Assembly: GCF_015751765.1 (NCBI RefSeq)
Contig: NZ_JADOTX010000001.1
Coordinates: forward strand, 1,798,001 to 1,862,000
DNA: 64,000 bases
Origin: Micromonospora ureilytica
GTDB lineage: Bacteria > Actinomycetota > Actinomycetes > Mycobacteriales > Micromonosporaceae
Direction of reading: 5' to 3'
Position numbers and translations under genes: made by a program
Notes under the pieces: generated by a model
What the model saw: only the letters and a program-made list of their open reading frames with translations
Told to the model about the DNA's origin: nothing
The model's database searches: none
Part shown: piece after piece, positions 36,696-45,830 of the stretch
How the letters are laid out: each line of letters opens with the position of its first letter
Position numbering within the stretch: position 1 is the stretch's first letter

Positions 36696-36910
36696 CTTGT
36701 ATATTCATCGCCGGTGGCGAGATGCTTTGATTTGTGAGATATCGAACTAGCTGTCCATCTCGTCCGATGACTGTCGCGCTGACCTAGGCAGGGTCATTTT
36801 GGTGAATGTGGTCGTTGGATGGCCTGCGACGCCGAGGTGAGGACGATGATCGCTTGCTGCGCGGAGAGCCGGATGCGACGGGATGGCGATCATCCAGGAG
36901 GACACGACCC

Positions 36911-37531
36911 GTGAAGGTGGAAGAACTGTTGTGGCGCCTGGTCGACAAGTACGCGCCAGCTCCGCCGGCGTACTCCATGCTGGTCAGGCCCACGTGGTTC
37001 GACCACGCCGGTGATCTCGTCGTGGTGGACGGTCCGATCACCTGGGAGACCCCATGGCTCACTGAAGGAGGGTTCAGTCATCAACTCCCGGCGGGTACTC
37101 ACCCGGTGTACGCGGGAACCTGCGCCTTTCCCCCGCAAGACGAGGACCCCGAGGCGTTCTGGCACACCGTCACCATGGTCGTGATCCCACTGACCGAGCC
37201 CTATCGGATCGAGAGGGCAAACTGGGACGTCGCGGGCTACCACGACGTCCACCTGATCGAGGACTTCGCCGTCTTGTGGGGTGAAGAGGCCATGCGTCGC
37301 TCGCTCCCGCACGTGGGCGACGCGTCCTCGTTCGTCCGTGACGCACGGGACGGCATCCTGGCCAAAGGGCCACGCCACCGCAAGGACAACTGGACGAACG
37401 TCGTGGTGGACCGGGAGACCGGTGCCAACGCCCTCGTCTTCCCCGTGCACGACTCGGAGTACGTCACCGGCTACGAGATCGTCGACGACGAGGGCGAACT
37501 GCTCTGCCTTGTCTTGGCGGCGTGCGGATAG
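36911..37531 (+). CDS. Protein of unknown function flanked by transposase sequences
   Basis: A protein of 206 residues from GTG 36911, 9 bases after AGGAGGA; this start is favoured over the upstream frame at 36806. There is no signal peptide or membrane helix. Features are WFDHAGDLVVVDGPITWET, HQLPAGTHPVYAG, TVTMVVIPLTEPYRIERANWD, and a hydrophilic C terminus ending YEIVDDEGELLCLVLAACG. The strand-rich first half, with a Gly-Asp-Leu-Val start and a proline before His-Pro-Val, recalls DUF4241-type proteins, but I am not sure. It lies between an IS1634-like element and a decayed fragment of a related transposase, so it may be cargo. Confidence 0.7.
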   Translation: MKVEELLWRLVDKYAPAPPAYSMLVRPTWFDHAGDLVVVDGPITWETPWLTEGGFSHQLPAGTHPVYAGTCAFPPQDEDPEAFWHTVTMVVIPLTEPYRIERANWDVAGYHDVHLIEDFAVLWGEEAMRRSLPHVGDASSFVRDARDGILAKGPRHRKDNWTNVVVDRETGANALVFPVHDSEYVTGYEIVDDEGELLCLVLAACG

Positions 37532-37534
37532 AGC

Positions 37535-37712
37535 GGACGCGGGGGCGATGAACCCGACACCGGCCTCGATCATCGCCGACACGTTGCCGTAGGACACCAT
37601 TTGGAGTCGCCGATCAGCAGGAAGTCCCGTGGTGCGGTCATCTTCGTAAACTCGGTCATCGCCGCGACCACTTGGGCGACCTCTCCGGCACCGCCGTTGT
37701 GCGGAAGACGGG
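37535..37712 (-). mobile_element. Decayed fragment of a second IS1634-like transposase
   Basis: This segment starts 4 bases after the orphan gene. It is plainly homologous to the middle of the intact transposase (about 35908-36095), encoding the part around GNVSAMI and GFIAPAS. It carries a one-base deletion near 37599 and several substitutions, so it cannot code. It is a relic of another copy. Confidence 0.85.
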
Positions 37713-37916
37713 GCTAGCCGATTTGCGATCTTGCGCCGATTGACTCGGCGTCGGGGGTGTTCGGCGCATTTCGGCGACCGAAACTGCAAGATCTGGGCGG
37801 GTGGGCCGGCGATTCGCGTTTCGGCCCGGGTGGCGCCGGCCCGCTGTGAGACTGGGCGAGTGCCGGCACCGCCGGTGCGTCGGCACGTGCCGGCTCGACG
37901 TGGCGAGGTGGGGAAG
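37713..37916. other. Upstream region of the epoxide hydrolase gene
   Basis: About 200 bases between the transposase relic and the ATG at 37917, with no supported gene. GAGGTGGGGAAG at its right end is the ribosome site. Confidence 0.5.
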
Positions 37917-39113
37917 ATGTCCGACGACAACGAAGTTCGTCCCTTCCGGCTCGACACACCGGAGGACGCGATCGCCGATCTGCGTCGCCGGATCGCGGCT
38001 ACCCGATGGCCCACGCGCGAGTTGGTCACCGATCGCTCGCAGGGGGTGCAGCTGGCGACGATCCAGGAGTTGGCCCGCTACTGGATAAGCGATTACGACT
38101 GGCGTGCGTGCGAGACGAAGCTGAATGCGCTGCCGCAGTACACGACGAACATCGATGGCGTCGAGATTCACTTCATCCACGTGCGATCGCAGCATGAGAG
38201 CGCCCTGCCGCTGATCATGACGCACGGCTGGCCGGGCTCGGTCGTCGAGTTGCTCGGGGCCGTCGGCCCGCTGACCGACCCGACGGCGCACGGCGGCACG
38301 CCCGAGGACGCGTTCCACCTGGTGCTGCCGTCGTTGCCGGGCTACGGCTTCTCCGGCGAGCCGACCGACCTCGGCTGGGATGCCGCGCGGATGGCACAGG
38401 CGTGGGCGAAACTCATGGACCGCCTCGGGTATTCGCGCTACGTCGCACAGGGCGGCGACGTCGGCGCGGCCGTCACGGACGCCATGGGGCGTCAAGCACC
38501 AGAGGGGCTGCTCGGCATCCACGTCAACCTGCTCGCCGGGGCGGTCGGCATCAAGGACAAGTTGCCGGCGAGTTCCGAGCAGGAACGCGCCGCGCTCGAC
38601 GCGCTCAAGCTGTTCTCGATGGACGGTTTCGGCTACTTCCTGGAGCAGTCCACCCGGCCGCAGACGGTCGGCTATTCGCTGCTGGACTCGCCTGTCGGGA
38701 TGGCGGCCTGGATGCTCGACCACGACACGGACAGCTACTACAAGATCTCCCGCGCGTTCCTCGACGGTGATCCGGCCGGCGGTCTCACCCGGGACAGCAT
38801 CCTCGACAACATCACGCTGTACTGGTTTACGGGCACCGGTGCTTCGTCCGCCCGGTGGTACTGGGAGCAGGGGCGGTTTCTAGCCGCGGCTCAGGCGGCC
38901 GGTCAGGCTCCGCCGCCGGTCACGGTTCCGGTTGGCTTCACCACGTTCCCCGGCGAGATATGGGCCGCTCCGCGTAGCTGGGCCGAGGCGGTCTACCCCG
39001 GCATCGCGTACTTCAACGAGGCCGACCGCGGCGGGCACTTCGCGGCGTGGGAGGAGCCGGAACTCTTCTCCGCCGAGGTGCGGGCCGCGTTCCGGCCGCT
39101 GCGGAAATCCTGA
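37917..39113 (+). CDS. Epoxide hydrolase (alpha/beta fold with EHN domain)
   Basis: A protein of 398 residues. The N-terminal 110 residues are the epoxide hydrolase N-terminal (EHN) domain (RPFRLDTPEDAIADLRRRI, RWPTRE and NALPQYTTNIDGVEIHFIH). The alpha/beta hydrolase follows with MTHGWPGSVVE (oxyanion HGWP), SLPGYGFSGEP and YVAQGGDVGAAV, where the Asp after GG is the nucleophile of epoxide hydrolases. The C terminus has RGGHFAAWEEP with the catalytic His. The enzyme opens epoxides to diols by way of an ester intermediate in the cytoplasm. The natural substrate is unknown. It converges on the phosphoesterase gene with only 5 bases between. Confidence 0.93.
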   Translation: MSDDNEVRPFRLDTPEDAIADLRRRIAATRWPTRELVTDRSQGVQLATIQELARYWISDYDWRACETKLNALPQYTTNIDGVEIHFIHVRSQHESALPLIMTHGWPGSVVELLGAVGPLTDPTAHGGTPEDAFHLVLPSLPGYGFSGEPTDLGWDAARMAQAWAKLMDRLGYSRYVAQGGDVGAAVTDAMGRQAPEGLLGIHVNLLAGAVGIKDKLPASSEQERAALDALKLFSMDGFGYFLEQSTRPQTVGYSLLDSPVGMAAWMLDHDTDSYYKISRAFLDGDPAGGLTRDSILDNITLYWFTGTGASSARWYWEQGRFLAAAQAAGQAPPPVTVPVGFTTFPGEIWAAPRSWAEAVYPGIAYFNEADRGGHFAAWEEPELFSAEVRAAFRPLRKS

Positions 39114-39118
39114 CGGCC

Positions 39119-39985
39119 TCACCCGTTGACGGTCGCGCGTCGGCGCCTGTCGTCCGCGGGGTGGATGGTGCGCACCGGGTTGGGCACCGGCCCTCGGCGC
39201 TGCCACTCGCGGGGGTAGCCGAGGGAGACCTCCTCGAAACGCACCCCGTCGTGGAATGTGGTGCGGGGGATGTGCAGGTGCCCGTAAACCATGGTGGCGG
39301 CGTCGAAGCGCAGGTGCCAGTCGCTGGTCCGGACAGTGCCGCACCATTGGGCGAACAGCGGGTACCGCAGGATGTCGGTGGGTTCCCGCACCAGCGGGTA
39401 GTGGTTGACCAGCACCGTCGGCAGCGCCGGGTCGCGTTCGGCCAGCCGGCGCTCGGTCTCGGTGATCCGGGCCGCGCACCACGCCTCCCGACTCGGGTAC
39501 GGGTCGGGGTGTAGCAGCGCCTCGTCGGTGCAGACCACCCCGGCGGCGTACGCCAGGGCCAGCGACTCCTCCTGGGTGCGGGCCTCGGGCACCCGGAACG
39601 TGTAGTCGTAGAGCACGAAGAGCGGGGCGATGGTGGCCGGGCCGCCGTCGCCGTCCCACACCGGGTACGGATCCTCCGGGGTGACCACCCCCAGCCGTCG
39701 GCACAGCCGGACCAGCTCGCGGTAGCGCTCCTCGCCGCGCAGCGTGACCGGGTCCCCCGGCGGCGTCCACAGCTCGTGGTTGCCCGGCGCCCAGACGACG
39801 CGCGCGAACCGGCTGCTCAGCAGCCCGAGCGCCCACTCGATGTCGGCGTACCGGTCGGCGACGTCACCGGCGACGAGCAGCCAGTCGCCGTCGTTCTCCG
39901 GGTACAAATCCTGGACGAACGCGCGGTTCTGCGGGTGCCCGACGTGTAGATCGCTGACGGCCCGCAATCGGGGCGGAAGGCTCAC
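39119..39985 (-). CDS. Calcineurin-like metallophosphoesterase
   Basis: A protein of 288 residues with the metallophosphoesterase signature in order: AVSDLHVGHPQN (D-x-H), LLVAGDVADRY (GD), WAPGNHELW (GNHE), VLVNHYPL and VYGHLHIPRT (GHxH). Two metals would be bound at the active site. The substrate could be a cyclic nucleotide, a phosphodiester or a phosphoprotein; sequence alone does not decide. There is no signal peptide. It is transcribed alone, convergent with the epoxide hydrolase. Confidence 0.92.
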   Translation of the reverse strand: MSLPPRLRAVSDLHVGHPQNRAFVQDLYPENDGDWLLVAGDVADRYADIEWALGLLSSRFARVVWAPGNHELWTPPGDPVTLRGEERYRELVRLCRRLGVVTPEDPYPVWDGDGGPATIAPLFVLYDYTFRVPEARTQEESLALAYAAGVVCTDEALLHPDPYPSREAWCAARITETERRLAERDPALPTVLVNHYPLVREPTDILRYPLFAQWCGTVRTSDWHLRFDAATMVYGHLHIPRTTFHDGVRFEEVSLGYPREWQRRGPVPNPVRTIHPADDRRRRATVNG

Positions 39986-40124
39986 CCTCCGAGGCTAGGC
40001 CGTCGCGGCCCGATAAGGACACCCCTGTCCGTGCCTTCGGGCCGATCTGACGGCCCGCATATCCGGCGACCCGACGGGAAAGCGCGGGGCGTCCGACAGC
40101 CCGAGACCGGAGCAGGAGACAAAC

Positions 40125-40976
40125 ATGCCTTTCATCACCGTGGGTACGGAAAACTCCGCGCCCATCGACCTGTACTACGAGGACCACGGTTCCGGTAAGC
40201 CGGTGGTGTTGATCCACGGTTTCCCGTTCAACGGGGCGACCTGGGAGAAGGAAACAACCGCGCTGCTCAACGCCGGATACCGGACGATCACCTACGACCG
40301 GCGCGGTAACGGCAACTCCGCCCAGCCAGCGTTCGGGTACGACTACAACACGTTCGCCGCAGACCTGGACGTGCTGATGACCGAACTGGACCTGAACGAG
40401 GTGACACTGATCGGTCACTCGATGGGCACCGGCGAAGTGGTCCGGTACCTGGGCAACTACGGCTCGCGGCGTGTGAGCCGGGCCGTGTTGCTCAGCCCGC
40501 TGCAACCGATGCTGGCCAAGGCCAAGGACAACCCGGAAGGCGTCGACCTGAACCTGTTCAAGGGTTTCCAGGACGCCATCATCAAGGACCGGTTCGCCTA
40601 CCTGACGTCCTTCTGCGACGCGTTCTTCAACCCGGACCAGAACATGGGCAAGCGGGTCAGCGAGGAGGCGTACCGGGCGCACTGGCAGATCGGCGCGATG
40701 GCCTCCGGCAAGGCCACCCATGACAGCGTGAACGCCTGGCAGGAAGACTTCCGCCAGGACCTGCCGAAGATCAACATTCCGGTGTTGATCGTGCAGGGTG
40801 ACCAGGACCGGGTGCTGCCCTACCCGGTGACCGGTCAGCGGCTCGGGCCGATGATGCCGACCGCCAATCTCATCACGCTCAAGGGTGCGCCGCACGGTAT
40901 CCCGTGGACCCACGCCGACGAGGTCAACAAGGCGGTCATGGACTTCATGAAGCAGCCGGCCAAGGCTCGCGCCTGA
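40125..40976 (+). CDS. Alpha/beta hydrolase, non-haem chloroperoxidase (haloperoxidase) type
   Basis: A protein of 283 residues. VVLIHGFPFNGATWE (oxyanion), LIGHSMGTGEVVRY with nucleophile Ser near residue 102, VQGDQDRVLPY with the acid Asp, and KGAPHGIPWTHADEVN with the catalytic His are all present. This is the perhydrolase/haloperoxidase branch, where peroxyacid formation gives incidental halogenation; the natural role is usually ester hydrolysis. A GGAG-containing ribosome site (GAGCAGGAGACAA) lies before the ATG. It is monocistronic and ends at a strong hairpin. Confidence 0.93.
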   Translation: MPFITVGTENSAPIDLYYEDHGSGKPVVLIHGFPFNGATWEKETTALLNAGYRTITYDRRGNGNSAQPAFGYDYNTFAADLDVLMTELDLNEVTLIGHSMGTGEVVRYLGNYGSRRVSRAVLLSPLQPMLAKAKDNPEGVDLNLFKGFQDAIIKDRFAYLTSFCDAFFNPDQNMGKRVSEEAYRAHWQIGAMASGKATHDSVNAWQEDFRQDLPKINIPVLIVQGDQDRVLPYPVTGQRLGPMMPTANLITLKGAPHGIPWTHADEVNKAVMDFMKQPAKARA

Positions 40977-41019
40977 CCCGTACCGGTAGCCGATCGGACG
41001 CCAGCGCCGTGAGGCGCCG

Positions 41020-41058
41020 CGACACCCGGCCCACGGTTCACACCGGGGCCGGGTGTCG
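41020..41058. terminator. Strong bidirectional terminator hairpin
   Basis: CGACACCCGGCCC (41020-41032) and its exact complement (41046-41058) form a 13-bp stem with a 13-base loop between the convergent hydrolase and methyltransferase genes. Confidence 0.85.
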
Positions 41059-41065
41059 TCGTCGG

Positions 41066-42088
41066 TCAGGCCCGGCGGGCCACCACCGCGCCGTTGGCGC
41101 CGGGGGCGTCGAACGGCACCGTGTGGACGTCGACGAAGCCGGCGTCGGTGAGCCAGGCCGTGTACTCGGCGCCTGAGTAGTTCCGGCCGCCCTCGGTCTC
41201 GACAAGCATGTTCATCCCCATCAGGGCCGCCTCCGGCGGTCCGGTGCGCTCGTCGTTGAGCAGCAGTTCACAGACGACGATCGCCCCTCCGGGCGGCAAC
41301 GCCGCGTGGCACCGGGCCAGCAACTCCCGGTTCGTCGGCTCGTCCCAGTCGTGCAGGATCATGCTGAGCAGGATGACGTCGTGCCCGTCCGGCAGCGCCG
41401 GATCGGCAAGGAAGTCGCCGCTCACCGCCTCGATCCGCCCGGTCAGGCGGGCCTCGGCGATCCGCTCCCGGGCCCGGACGCAGACGTGCGGCAGATCCAG
41501 GACTGTCGCCCGCAACTCGGGCAGGCGGCGGCAGAACTCGATCGGGAACGCGCCCGCCCCGCCGCCCACGTCGAGCAACCGGCGATGCGCCGAGAAGTCG
41601 TACGCGTCGGCCAACGCGCTGGCGGTGAAGCTGGACGTGGAGAACATCGCGTCCCAGAACTGCGCCAGCATGGCCGGGTCGGCGGTGTCGAACATCGACT
41701 GTTGGGACTCCGGGTCCCAGGTCAACGGCCGATCCGTGCGCAGGGCCTCGCCGATGCGGTGCCAGGGCAGGTAGGTGCGCAGGTCCGAGTAGCGGACCTG
41801 CGCCCCGAAGTAGTACGGGCGGCCCTCGACCAGGAACTGCTCGGCCAACTCCGTGTTGCGGTAACCGTCGCCGGACTTCTCCAGCAGGCCGAGCGACGCA
41901 CTGGCGGCCAGCAGCAGGTCCGCGGGCCGGTCGGGCAGCCCGAACTCGGCGGAGGCTTGCTCGACGGTCATCGTCCGCCCGCCGGCCAACCGGGTGAAGA
42001 GGCCCAGCTCGACGCCGACCGCGAGGGTCTTGAACCCCCACACACCGGCCACCAGACGCATGAGGGGAGTCGGAGTGATCACCACCAC
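41066..42088 (-). CDS. SAM-dependent O-methyltransferase (acetylserotonin/hydroxyneurosporene type)
   Basis: A protein of 340 residues from GTG 42088. The first 100 residues are the dimerisation winged-helix domain (LVAGVWGFKTLAVGVELGLF, LLLAASASLGLLEKSGDGY). The catalytic Rossmann domain carries LLDVGGGAGAFPIEF (SAM motif I) near residue 175, then VSGDFLADPALPDGHDVILL and SMILHDWDEP, with the His that often acts as base in this family. It transfers methyl to a hydroxyl of a secondary metabolite; the substrate is unknown. There is no ribosome site close to the start. It is a single gene. Confidence 0.92.
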   Translation of the reverse strand: MVVITPTPLMRLVAGVWGFKTLAVGVELGLFTRLAGGRTMTVEQASAEFGLPDRPADLLLAASASLGLLEKSGDGYRNTELAEQFLVEGRPYYFGAQVRYSDLRTYLPWHRIGEALRTDRPLTWDPESQQSMFDTADPAMLAQFWDAMFSTSSFTASALADAYDFSAHRRLLDVGGGAGAFPIEFCRRLPELRATVLDLPHVCVRARERIAEARLTGRIEAVSGDFLADPALPDGHDVILLSMILHDWDEPTNRELLARCHAALPPGGAIVVCELLLNDERTGPPEAALMGMNMLVETEGGRNYSGAEYTAWLTDAGFVDVHTVPFDAPGANGAVVARRA

Positions 42089-42177
42089 ATGAGATCACAC
42101 ATCACACGTTTCCACGATGGATGGTCACGCCCGGATCAGCGTCACCAACCTCGCGCGGCAACCGACGCCACGGCCGC

Positions 42178-42723
42178 CTACAGGTCCATCGCGTAGACCC
42201 GGACCTGGCGGCCGGTGTCCGGCTGCACGGTCTCGCGCTCCAGCGACATGCCGAGCTTGACCATCACCCGCGCGGACGCCTCGTTGCCGACGACGTGGAT
42301 GCTGACCAGCCGCCGCAGGTCGAGCTCGGCACGGGTGTGGGCGACAACGGCCTGGGCCGCCTCGGTGGCCAGGCCCCGACCCCAGTACGCGCGGCCGAGC
42401 CGCCAGCCGATCTCCACAGCCGGCATGATCTCGGGCAGGAAGGTCGGCACCGCCAGTCCGGTGAAACCGGCCAGCTCGCCGGTCTCTCTGATCTCCACCG
42501 CGTACAGGCCGAAGCCGTGCTCGTCCCACTGCCGCTGATAGATGGCCAGACGCTCCGCGGTCGCGGCCCGGTCCAGGGTACGGCCGTCATGGATGTAGCG
42601 CATCACCTCGGGCTGCGCGTTGACCGCGGCGAACCCGTCCAGGTCATCGCTTCGCAAGCCGCGCAACAGCAGCCGCGGGGTCGTGAGGGACGTGGCATCA
42701 CGGGAGCTGGTCAGGTCAGGCAT
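42178..42723 (-). CDS. GNAT family N-acetyltransferase (RimJ/RimL-like)
   Basis: A protein of 181 residues from ATG 42723, which has AAGGAAAG just upstream; the ATG at 42747 lacks this. LTTPRLLLRGLRSDDLD opens the RimJ-type fold. EIGWRLGRAYWGRGLATEAAQAV is motif A, with the acetyl-CoA pyrophosphate loop, and SIHVVGNEASARVMVKLGM is motif B. It transfers acetyl to an amine of a protein or small molecule that cannot be identified. It lies 45 bases after the small membrane-protein gene on the same strand. Confidence 0.92.
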   Translation of the reverse strand: MPDLTSSRDATSLTTPRLLLRGLRSDDLDGFAAVNAQPEVMRYIHDGRTLDRAATAERLAIYQRQWDEHGFGLYAVEIRETGELAGFTGLAVPTFLPEIMPAVEIGWRLGRAYWGRGLATEAAQAVVAHTRAELDLRRLVSIHVVGNEASARVMVKLGMSLERETVQPDTGRQVRVYAMDL

Positions 42724-42768
42724 CTTTCCTTCGTAGCATTTCGGCACCCACGTGGCGATGGGTCGTCC

Positions 42769-43173
42769 CTAGGCGGATCGGCCGGCGAACCGCTGGCCGA
42801 CCCGCCGCCCGGCGAGGCTCACCACAGTGCTGCCGGCCGCCATCCCGACCAGCACCAGAATCCCCCCGACCACCCACAACCCGCTGTCGTCGGTCCCCGC
42901 GGCCCGCCACGACCAGACCGCCGTGAACGCCACAGTCATCACCGGCGCCACCAGCCACGGGCTGAGCCGCGTCCCGGCGAGCGCGGCCAGCAGCACGAGC
43001 GTCAGCACACAACCGATCACCTGCCACGGCTCGTACGGGCCGCTGCTCGCGCCGGTCTGCGCGTCGACCGTGTACCGGGTGTCCCAGCCCAGCCAGAGGA
43101 TCCACGCCCCGACCGTGGCCGCCGCCAGGAACAGAACACCGAGCAGTGCGCGCGTACCCCTCGTCGCCGTCAT
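42769..43173 (-). CDS. Four-helix membrane protein of unknown function
   Basis: A protein of 134 residues with hydrophobic segments at about 10-30 (LLGVLFLAAATVGAWILW), 50-68 (VIGCVLTLVLLAALAG), 73-90 (WLVAPVMTVAFTAVWSW) and 98-118 (LWVVGGILVLVGMAAG). A tryptophan-rich loop follows the first helix. I do not recognise the family. It is divergent from the urease operon, with 310 bases between, and is followed by the acetyltransferase gene. Confidence 0.75.
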   Translation of the reverse strand: MTATRGTRALLGVLFLAAATVGAWILWLGWDTRYTVDAQTGASSGPYEPWQVIGCVLTLVLLAALAGTRLSPWLVAPVMTVAFTAVWSWRAAGTDDSGLWVVGGILVLVGMAAGSTVVSLAGRRVGQRFAGRSA

Positions 43174-43483
43174 CCGGTGATCATCCCCTGCCCGCCGCCG
43201 TACCGGTAGCCGGCGGGGGACCGGCGCGATCCCCAGTGGACTGTTGCCTCGGTCGGTGGCGATCCTCTACGGTCTGCTCAGCGGTGGGCGGTGCGGTCCG
43301 CATCCGACCCGACACCGCCGGTTGCCCGTCGCGCGGGCCGGGATGGTGGAATCCCGGAGCGCCCCGTCGGCGGTGACCCGGCGGTCGTGTGACTCCCAGC
43401 TCGTGCCCGGGTCTTGCTGCCCCGGGCGGCTCCGCGTGGAGCCGACGGCGAGCCGGGGCACGCCGACCCACCGGGAGAGCCCC
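43174..43483. other. Upstream region of the urease operon
   Basis: About 310 bases without a supported gene. It holds the candidate urease promoter (43244-43273) and, at its right end, GGGAGAG as the ribosome site of ureA. No GlnR-like or NikR-like site was recognised by eye. Confidence 0.5.
43244..43273 (+). promoter_or_regulatory. Candidate urease operon promoter
   Basis: TTGCCT (43244-43249) and TACGGT (43268-43273) are separated by 18 bases. The resulting leader would be about 200 bases. Confidence 0.35.
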
Positions 43484-43786
43484 GTGTTCCTCAGCCCGCA
43501 CGAGCAGGACCGCCTGCTCGTCCACGTCGCGGCCGATGTCGCCCGCGCCCGCCGCGAACGCGGCCTGCGCCTCAACTACCCCGAAGCCGTCGCGGTGATC
43601 ACCGCGTTCCTCCTCGAAGGGGCCCGCGACGGGCGGTCGGTGGTCGACCTGATGTCGGCCGGCCGGACGGTGCTCGGCCGCGACGACGTCCAGGACGGCA
43701 TCCCCGAGCTGCTGAGGGAGGTGCAGGTGGAGGCGACGTTCCCGGATGGCACCAAGCTGGTGACGGTGCACCACCCGATCCCGTGA
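43484..43786 (+). CDS. ureA: Urease gamma subunit
   Basis: A protein of exactly 100 residues, the usual gamma length, from GTG 43484 with GGGAGAG upstream. The sequence [33 protein letters not shown], then [21 protein letters not shown] and the C terminus VTVHHPIP are all diagnostic. It joins UreB and UreC in the nickel urease that splits urea into ammonia and carbamate in the cytoplasm. Its stop overlaps the ureB start in GTGA, so translation is coupled. It is the first gene of ureABCFGD. Confidence 0.98.
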   Translation: MFLSPHEQDRLLVHVAADVARARRERGLRLNYPEAVAVITAFLLEGARDGRSVVDLMSAGRTVLGRDDVQDGIPELLREVQVEATFPDGTKLVTVHHPIP

Positions 43787-44130
43787 TCCCCGGGGAGATC
43801 CTGCCGGCGGCCGACCCGGTCGAGATCAACGTGGGGCGTCCGTTGACCACGCTGCTCGTGGTCAACACCGCCGACCGCCCGGTGCAGGTCGGCTCGCACT
43901 ACCACTTCGCCGAAGCCAACCCGGCGCTGTCGTTCGACCGGGGCGCGGCGTGGGGGCAGCGGCTCGCCGTTCCGGCGGGCACCTCGGTCCGGTTCGAGCC
44001 GGGCATCAGCCGCACCGTCGACCTCGTTCCGCTCGGCGGCGCGCGGATCGTGCCGGGCCTGCGCGCAGAGTGCGCGGGAGCGTTGGACCCGCCGCCGCAC
44101 GCGGTCGCGGCCGACGGGTCGTCGCGGTGA
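43783..44130 (+). CDS. ureB: Urease beta subunit
   Basis: A protein of 115 residues starting at GTG 43783, which overlaps the ureA stop. [57 protein letters not shown] and the GGAR motif are characteristic of the beta subunit. It is structural and has no catalytic residue of its own. Its stop overlaps the ureC start in a second GTGA. The C-terminal 15 residues are slightly longer than usual and Ala/Pro-rich. Confidence 0.98.
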   Translation: MIPGEILPAADPVEINVGRPLTTLLVVNTADRPVQVGSHYHFAEANPALSFDRGAAWGQRLAVPAGTSVRFEPGISRTVDLVPLGGARIVPGLRAECAGALDPPPHAVAADGSSR

Positions 44131-45830
44131 GCGCCGTGCGGAGGGACCGCTACATCGACCTGTACGGGCCGACGACCGGTGACCGGATCCGACTGGCCGA
44201 CACCAACCTGCTCATCGAGGTGGAGACCGACCACTGCGTGGGCGGCGACGAGGCGGTCTTCGGCGGCGGCAAGGTGATCCGTGAGTCGATGGGCCAGTCC
44301 CGGGCCACCCGCGCCGAGGGGGCACTGGACACCGTCATCACCGGCGCGGTGGTGCTCGACCACTGGGGCGTGGTCAAGGCCGACGTGGGGCTGCGCGACG
44401 GGCGCATCGTGGCGCTCGGCCGGGCCGGCAACCCGGACACCATGCCCGGTGTCCACCCCGACCTGGTCATCGGCCCGTCGACCGAGGTGATCGCGGGCAA
44501 CGGGCGGATCCTCACCGCCGGCGCGGTCGACACCCACGTGCACTTCATCTGCCCGCAGATCGTCACCGAGGCACTGGCCAGCGGCATCACCACGATGGTC
44601 GGCGGCGGCACCGGGCCAGCCGAGGGAACCCGCGCGACAACCGTCACCCCGAACGCCTGGCACCTGGCCCGGATGCACGAGGCGCTGGACACGATGCCTG
44701 TCAACGTGCTGCTGCTCGGCAAGGGCAACACCGTCTCCACCGAGGCGCTGTGGGAACAGTTGCGGGCCGGTGCGGGCGGATTCAAGCTGCACGAGGACTG
44801 GGGCACCACCCCGGCCGCGATCGACGCCTGCCTGCGGGTGGCGGACGCGTCAGGGGTCCAGGTGTCGATCCACACCGACACACTCAACGAGGCAGGCTTC
44901 GTCGCCGACACCCTGCGGGCGATCGGTGGGCGGGCGATCCACTCGTACCACACCGAGGGAGCAGGGGGCGGGCACGCGCCGGACATCATCACGGTGGCCA
45001 GCGAACCGAACGTGTTGCCGTCATCGACCAACCCGACCCGGCCGTACACCGCCAACACCCTGGCCGAGCACCTGGACATGTTGATGGTCTGCCACCACCT
45101 CAACCCCTCTGTTCCGGAGGACCTGGCGTTCGCCGAGAGCCGGATCCGACCATCCACGATGGCCGCCGAGGACCTGCTGCACGACCTCGGCGCGATCTCC
45201 ATCATCGGTTCCGACGCGCAGGCGATGGGCCGGGTCGGCGAGGTGATCATGCGAACCTGGCAGAGCGCCCACGTCATGAAGGACCGGGTCGGCGCGCTGC
45301 CGGGTGACGGGGCCGCCGACAATCACCGGGCCCGGCGGTACGTGGCGAAATACACCATCTGCGCGGCGATGGCCAACGGGCTGGAACAGGAGATCGGCTC
45401 GGTCGAGCCGGGCAAGCTCGCCGACCTGGTGCTCTGGGACCCGGCGTTCTTCGGCGTCCGGCCGCTACTGGTGATCAAGGGCGGCATGATCGCGTACGCC
45501 CAGATGGGTGACGCCAACGCCTCGATCCCGACACCACAGCCGATGCTGCCCCGGCCGATGTTCGGGGCGTACGGCGCGGCGGCGGCGGCCACGAGCCTGG
45601 CCTTCGTGGCCCCGGCGGCCCTGGACGCCGGGCTCCGCCTGGACGTGCGACGCCGGGTGGTGCCGGTGAACGACGTGCGGTCGCGGGGCAAGGCCGACCT
45701 GCCGGAGAACAACGCGATGCCGCGCATCGAGGTGGACCCGGACACCTTCACCGTGCGGATCGACGGGCAGGTGGTGGAGCCGGACCCGGTGACCCGGCTG
45801 CCGATGGCCCAGCGGTACTTCCTGTTCTGA
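44127..45830 (+). CDS. ureC: Urease alpha (catalytic) subunit
   Basis: A protein of 567 residues, standard length. The nickel-binding amidohydrolase residues are visible: [10 protein letters not shown] (two His), GFKLHEDWG (the carbamylated Lys and His), and [12 protein letters not shown] (Asp). The mobile flap MVCHHLNP and the C terminus RYFLF are as in active ureases. The start GTG 44127 overlaps the ureB stop. Urea hydrolysis gives ammonium for nitrogen supply, which matches the urea transporter 5 kb downstream. All key residues are present, so an active enzyme is expected when nickel is inserted by UreDFG. Confidence 0.98.
   Translation: MSAVRRDRYIDLYGPTTGDRIRLADTNLLIEVETDHCVGGDEAVFGGGKVIRESMGQSRATRAEGALDTVITGAVVLDHWGVVKADVGLRDGRIVALGRAGNPDTMPGVHPDLVIGPSTEVIAGNGRILTAGAVDTHVHFICPQIVTEALASGITTMVGGGTGPAEGTRATTVTPNAWHLARMHEALDTMPVNVLLLGKGNTVSTEALWEQLRAGAGGFKLHEDWGTTPAAIDACLRVADASGVQVSIHTDTLNEAGFVADTLRAIGGRAIHSYHTEGAGGGHAPDIITVASEPNVLPSSTNPTRPYTANTLAEHLDMLMVCHHLNPSVPEDLAFAESRIRPSTMAAEDLLHDLGAISIIGSDAQAMGRVGEVIMRTWQSAHVMKDRVGALPGDGAADNHRARRYVAKYTICAAMANGLEQEIGSVEPGKLADLVLWDPAFFGVRPLLVIKGGMIAYAQMGDANASIPTPQPMLPRPMFGAYGAAAAATSLAFVAPAALDAGLRLDVRRRVVPVNDVRSRGKADLPENNAMPRIEVDPDTFTVRIDGQVVEPDPVTRLPMAQRYFLF

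Noticed and set aside
34990..36700. Exact ends and target duplication of the IS1634-like element
   Set aside because: Weak matches such as GAGTTATTTGATCA against CAGTTAATTCAAGC were seen, but they are too imperfect to call terminal repeats.
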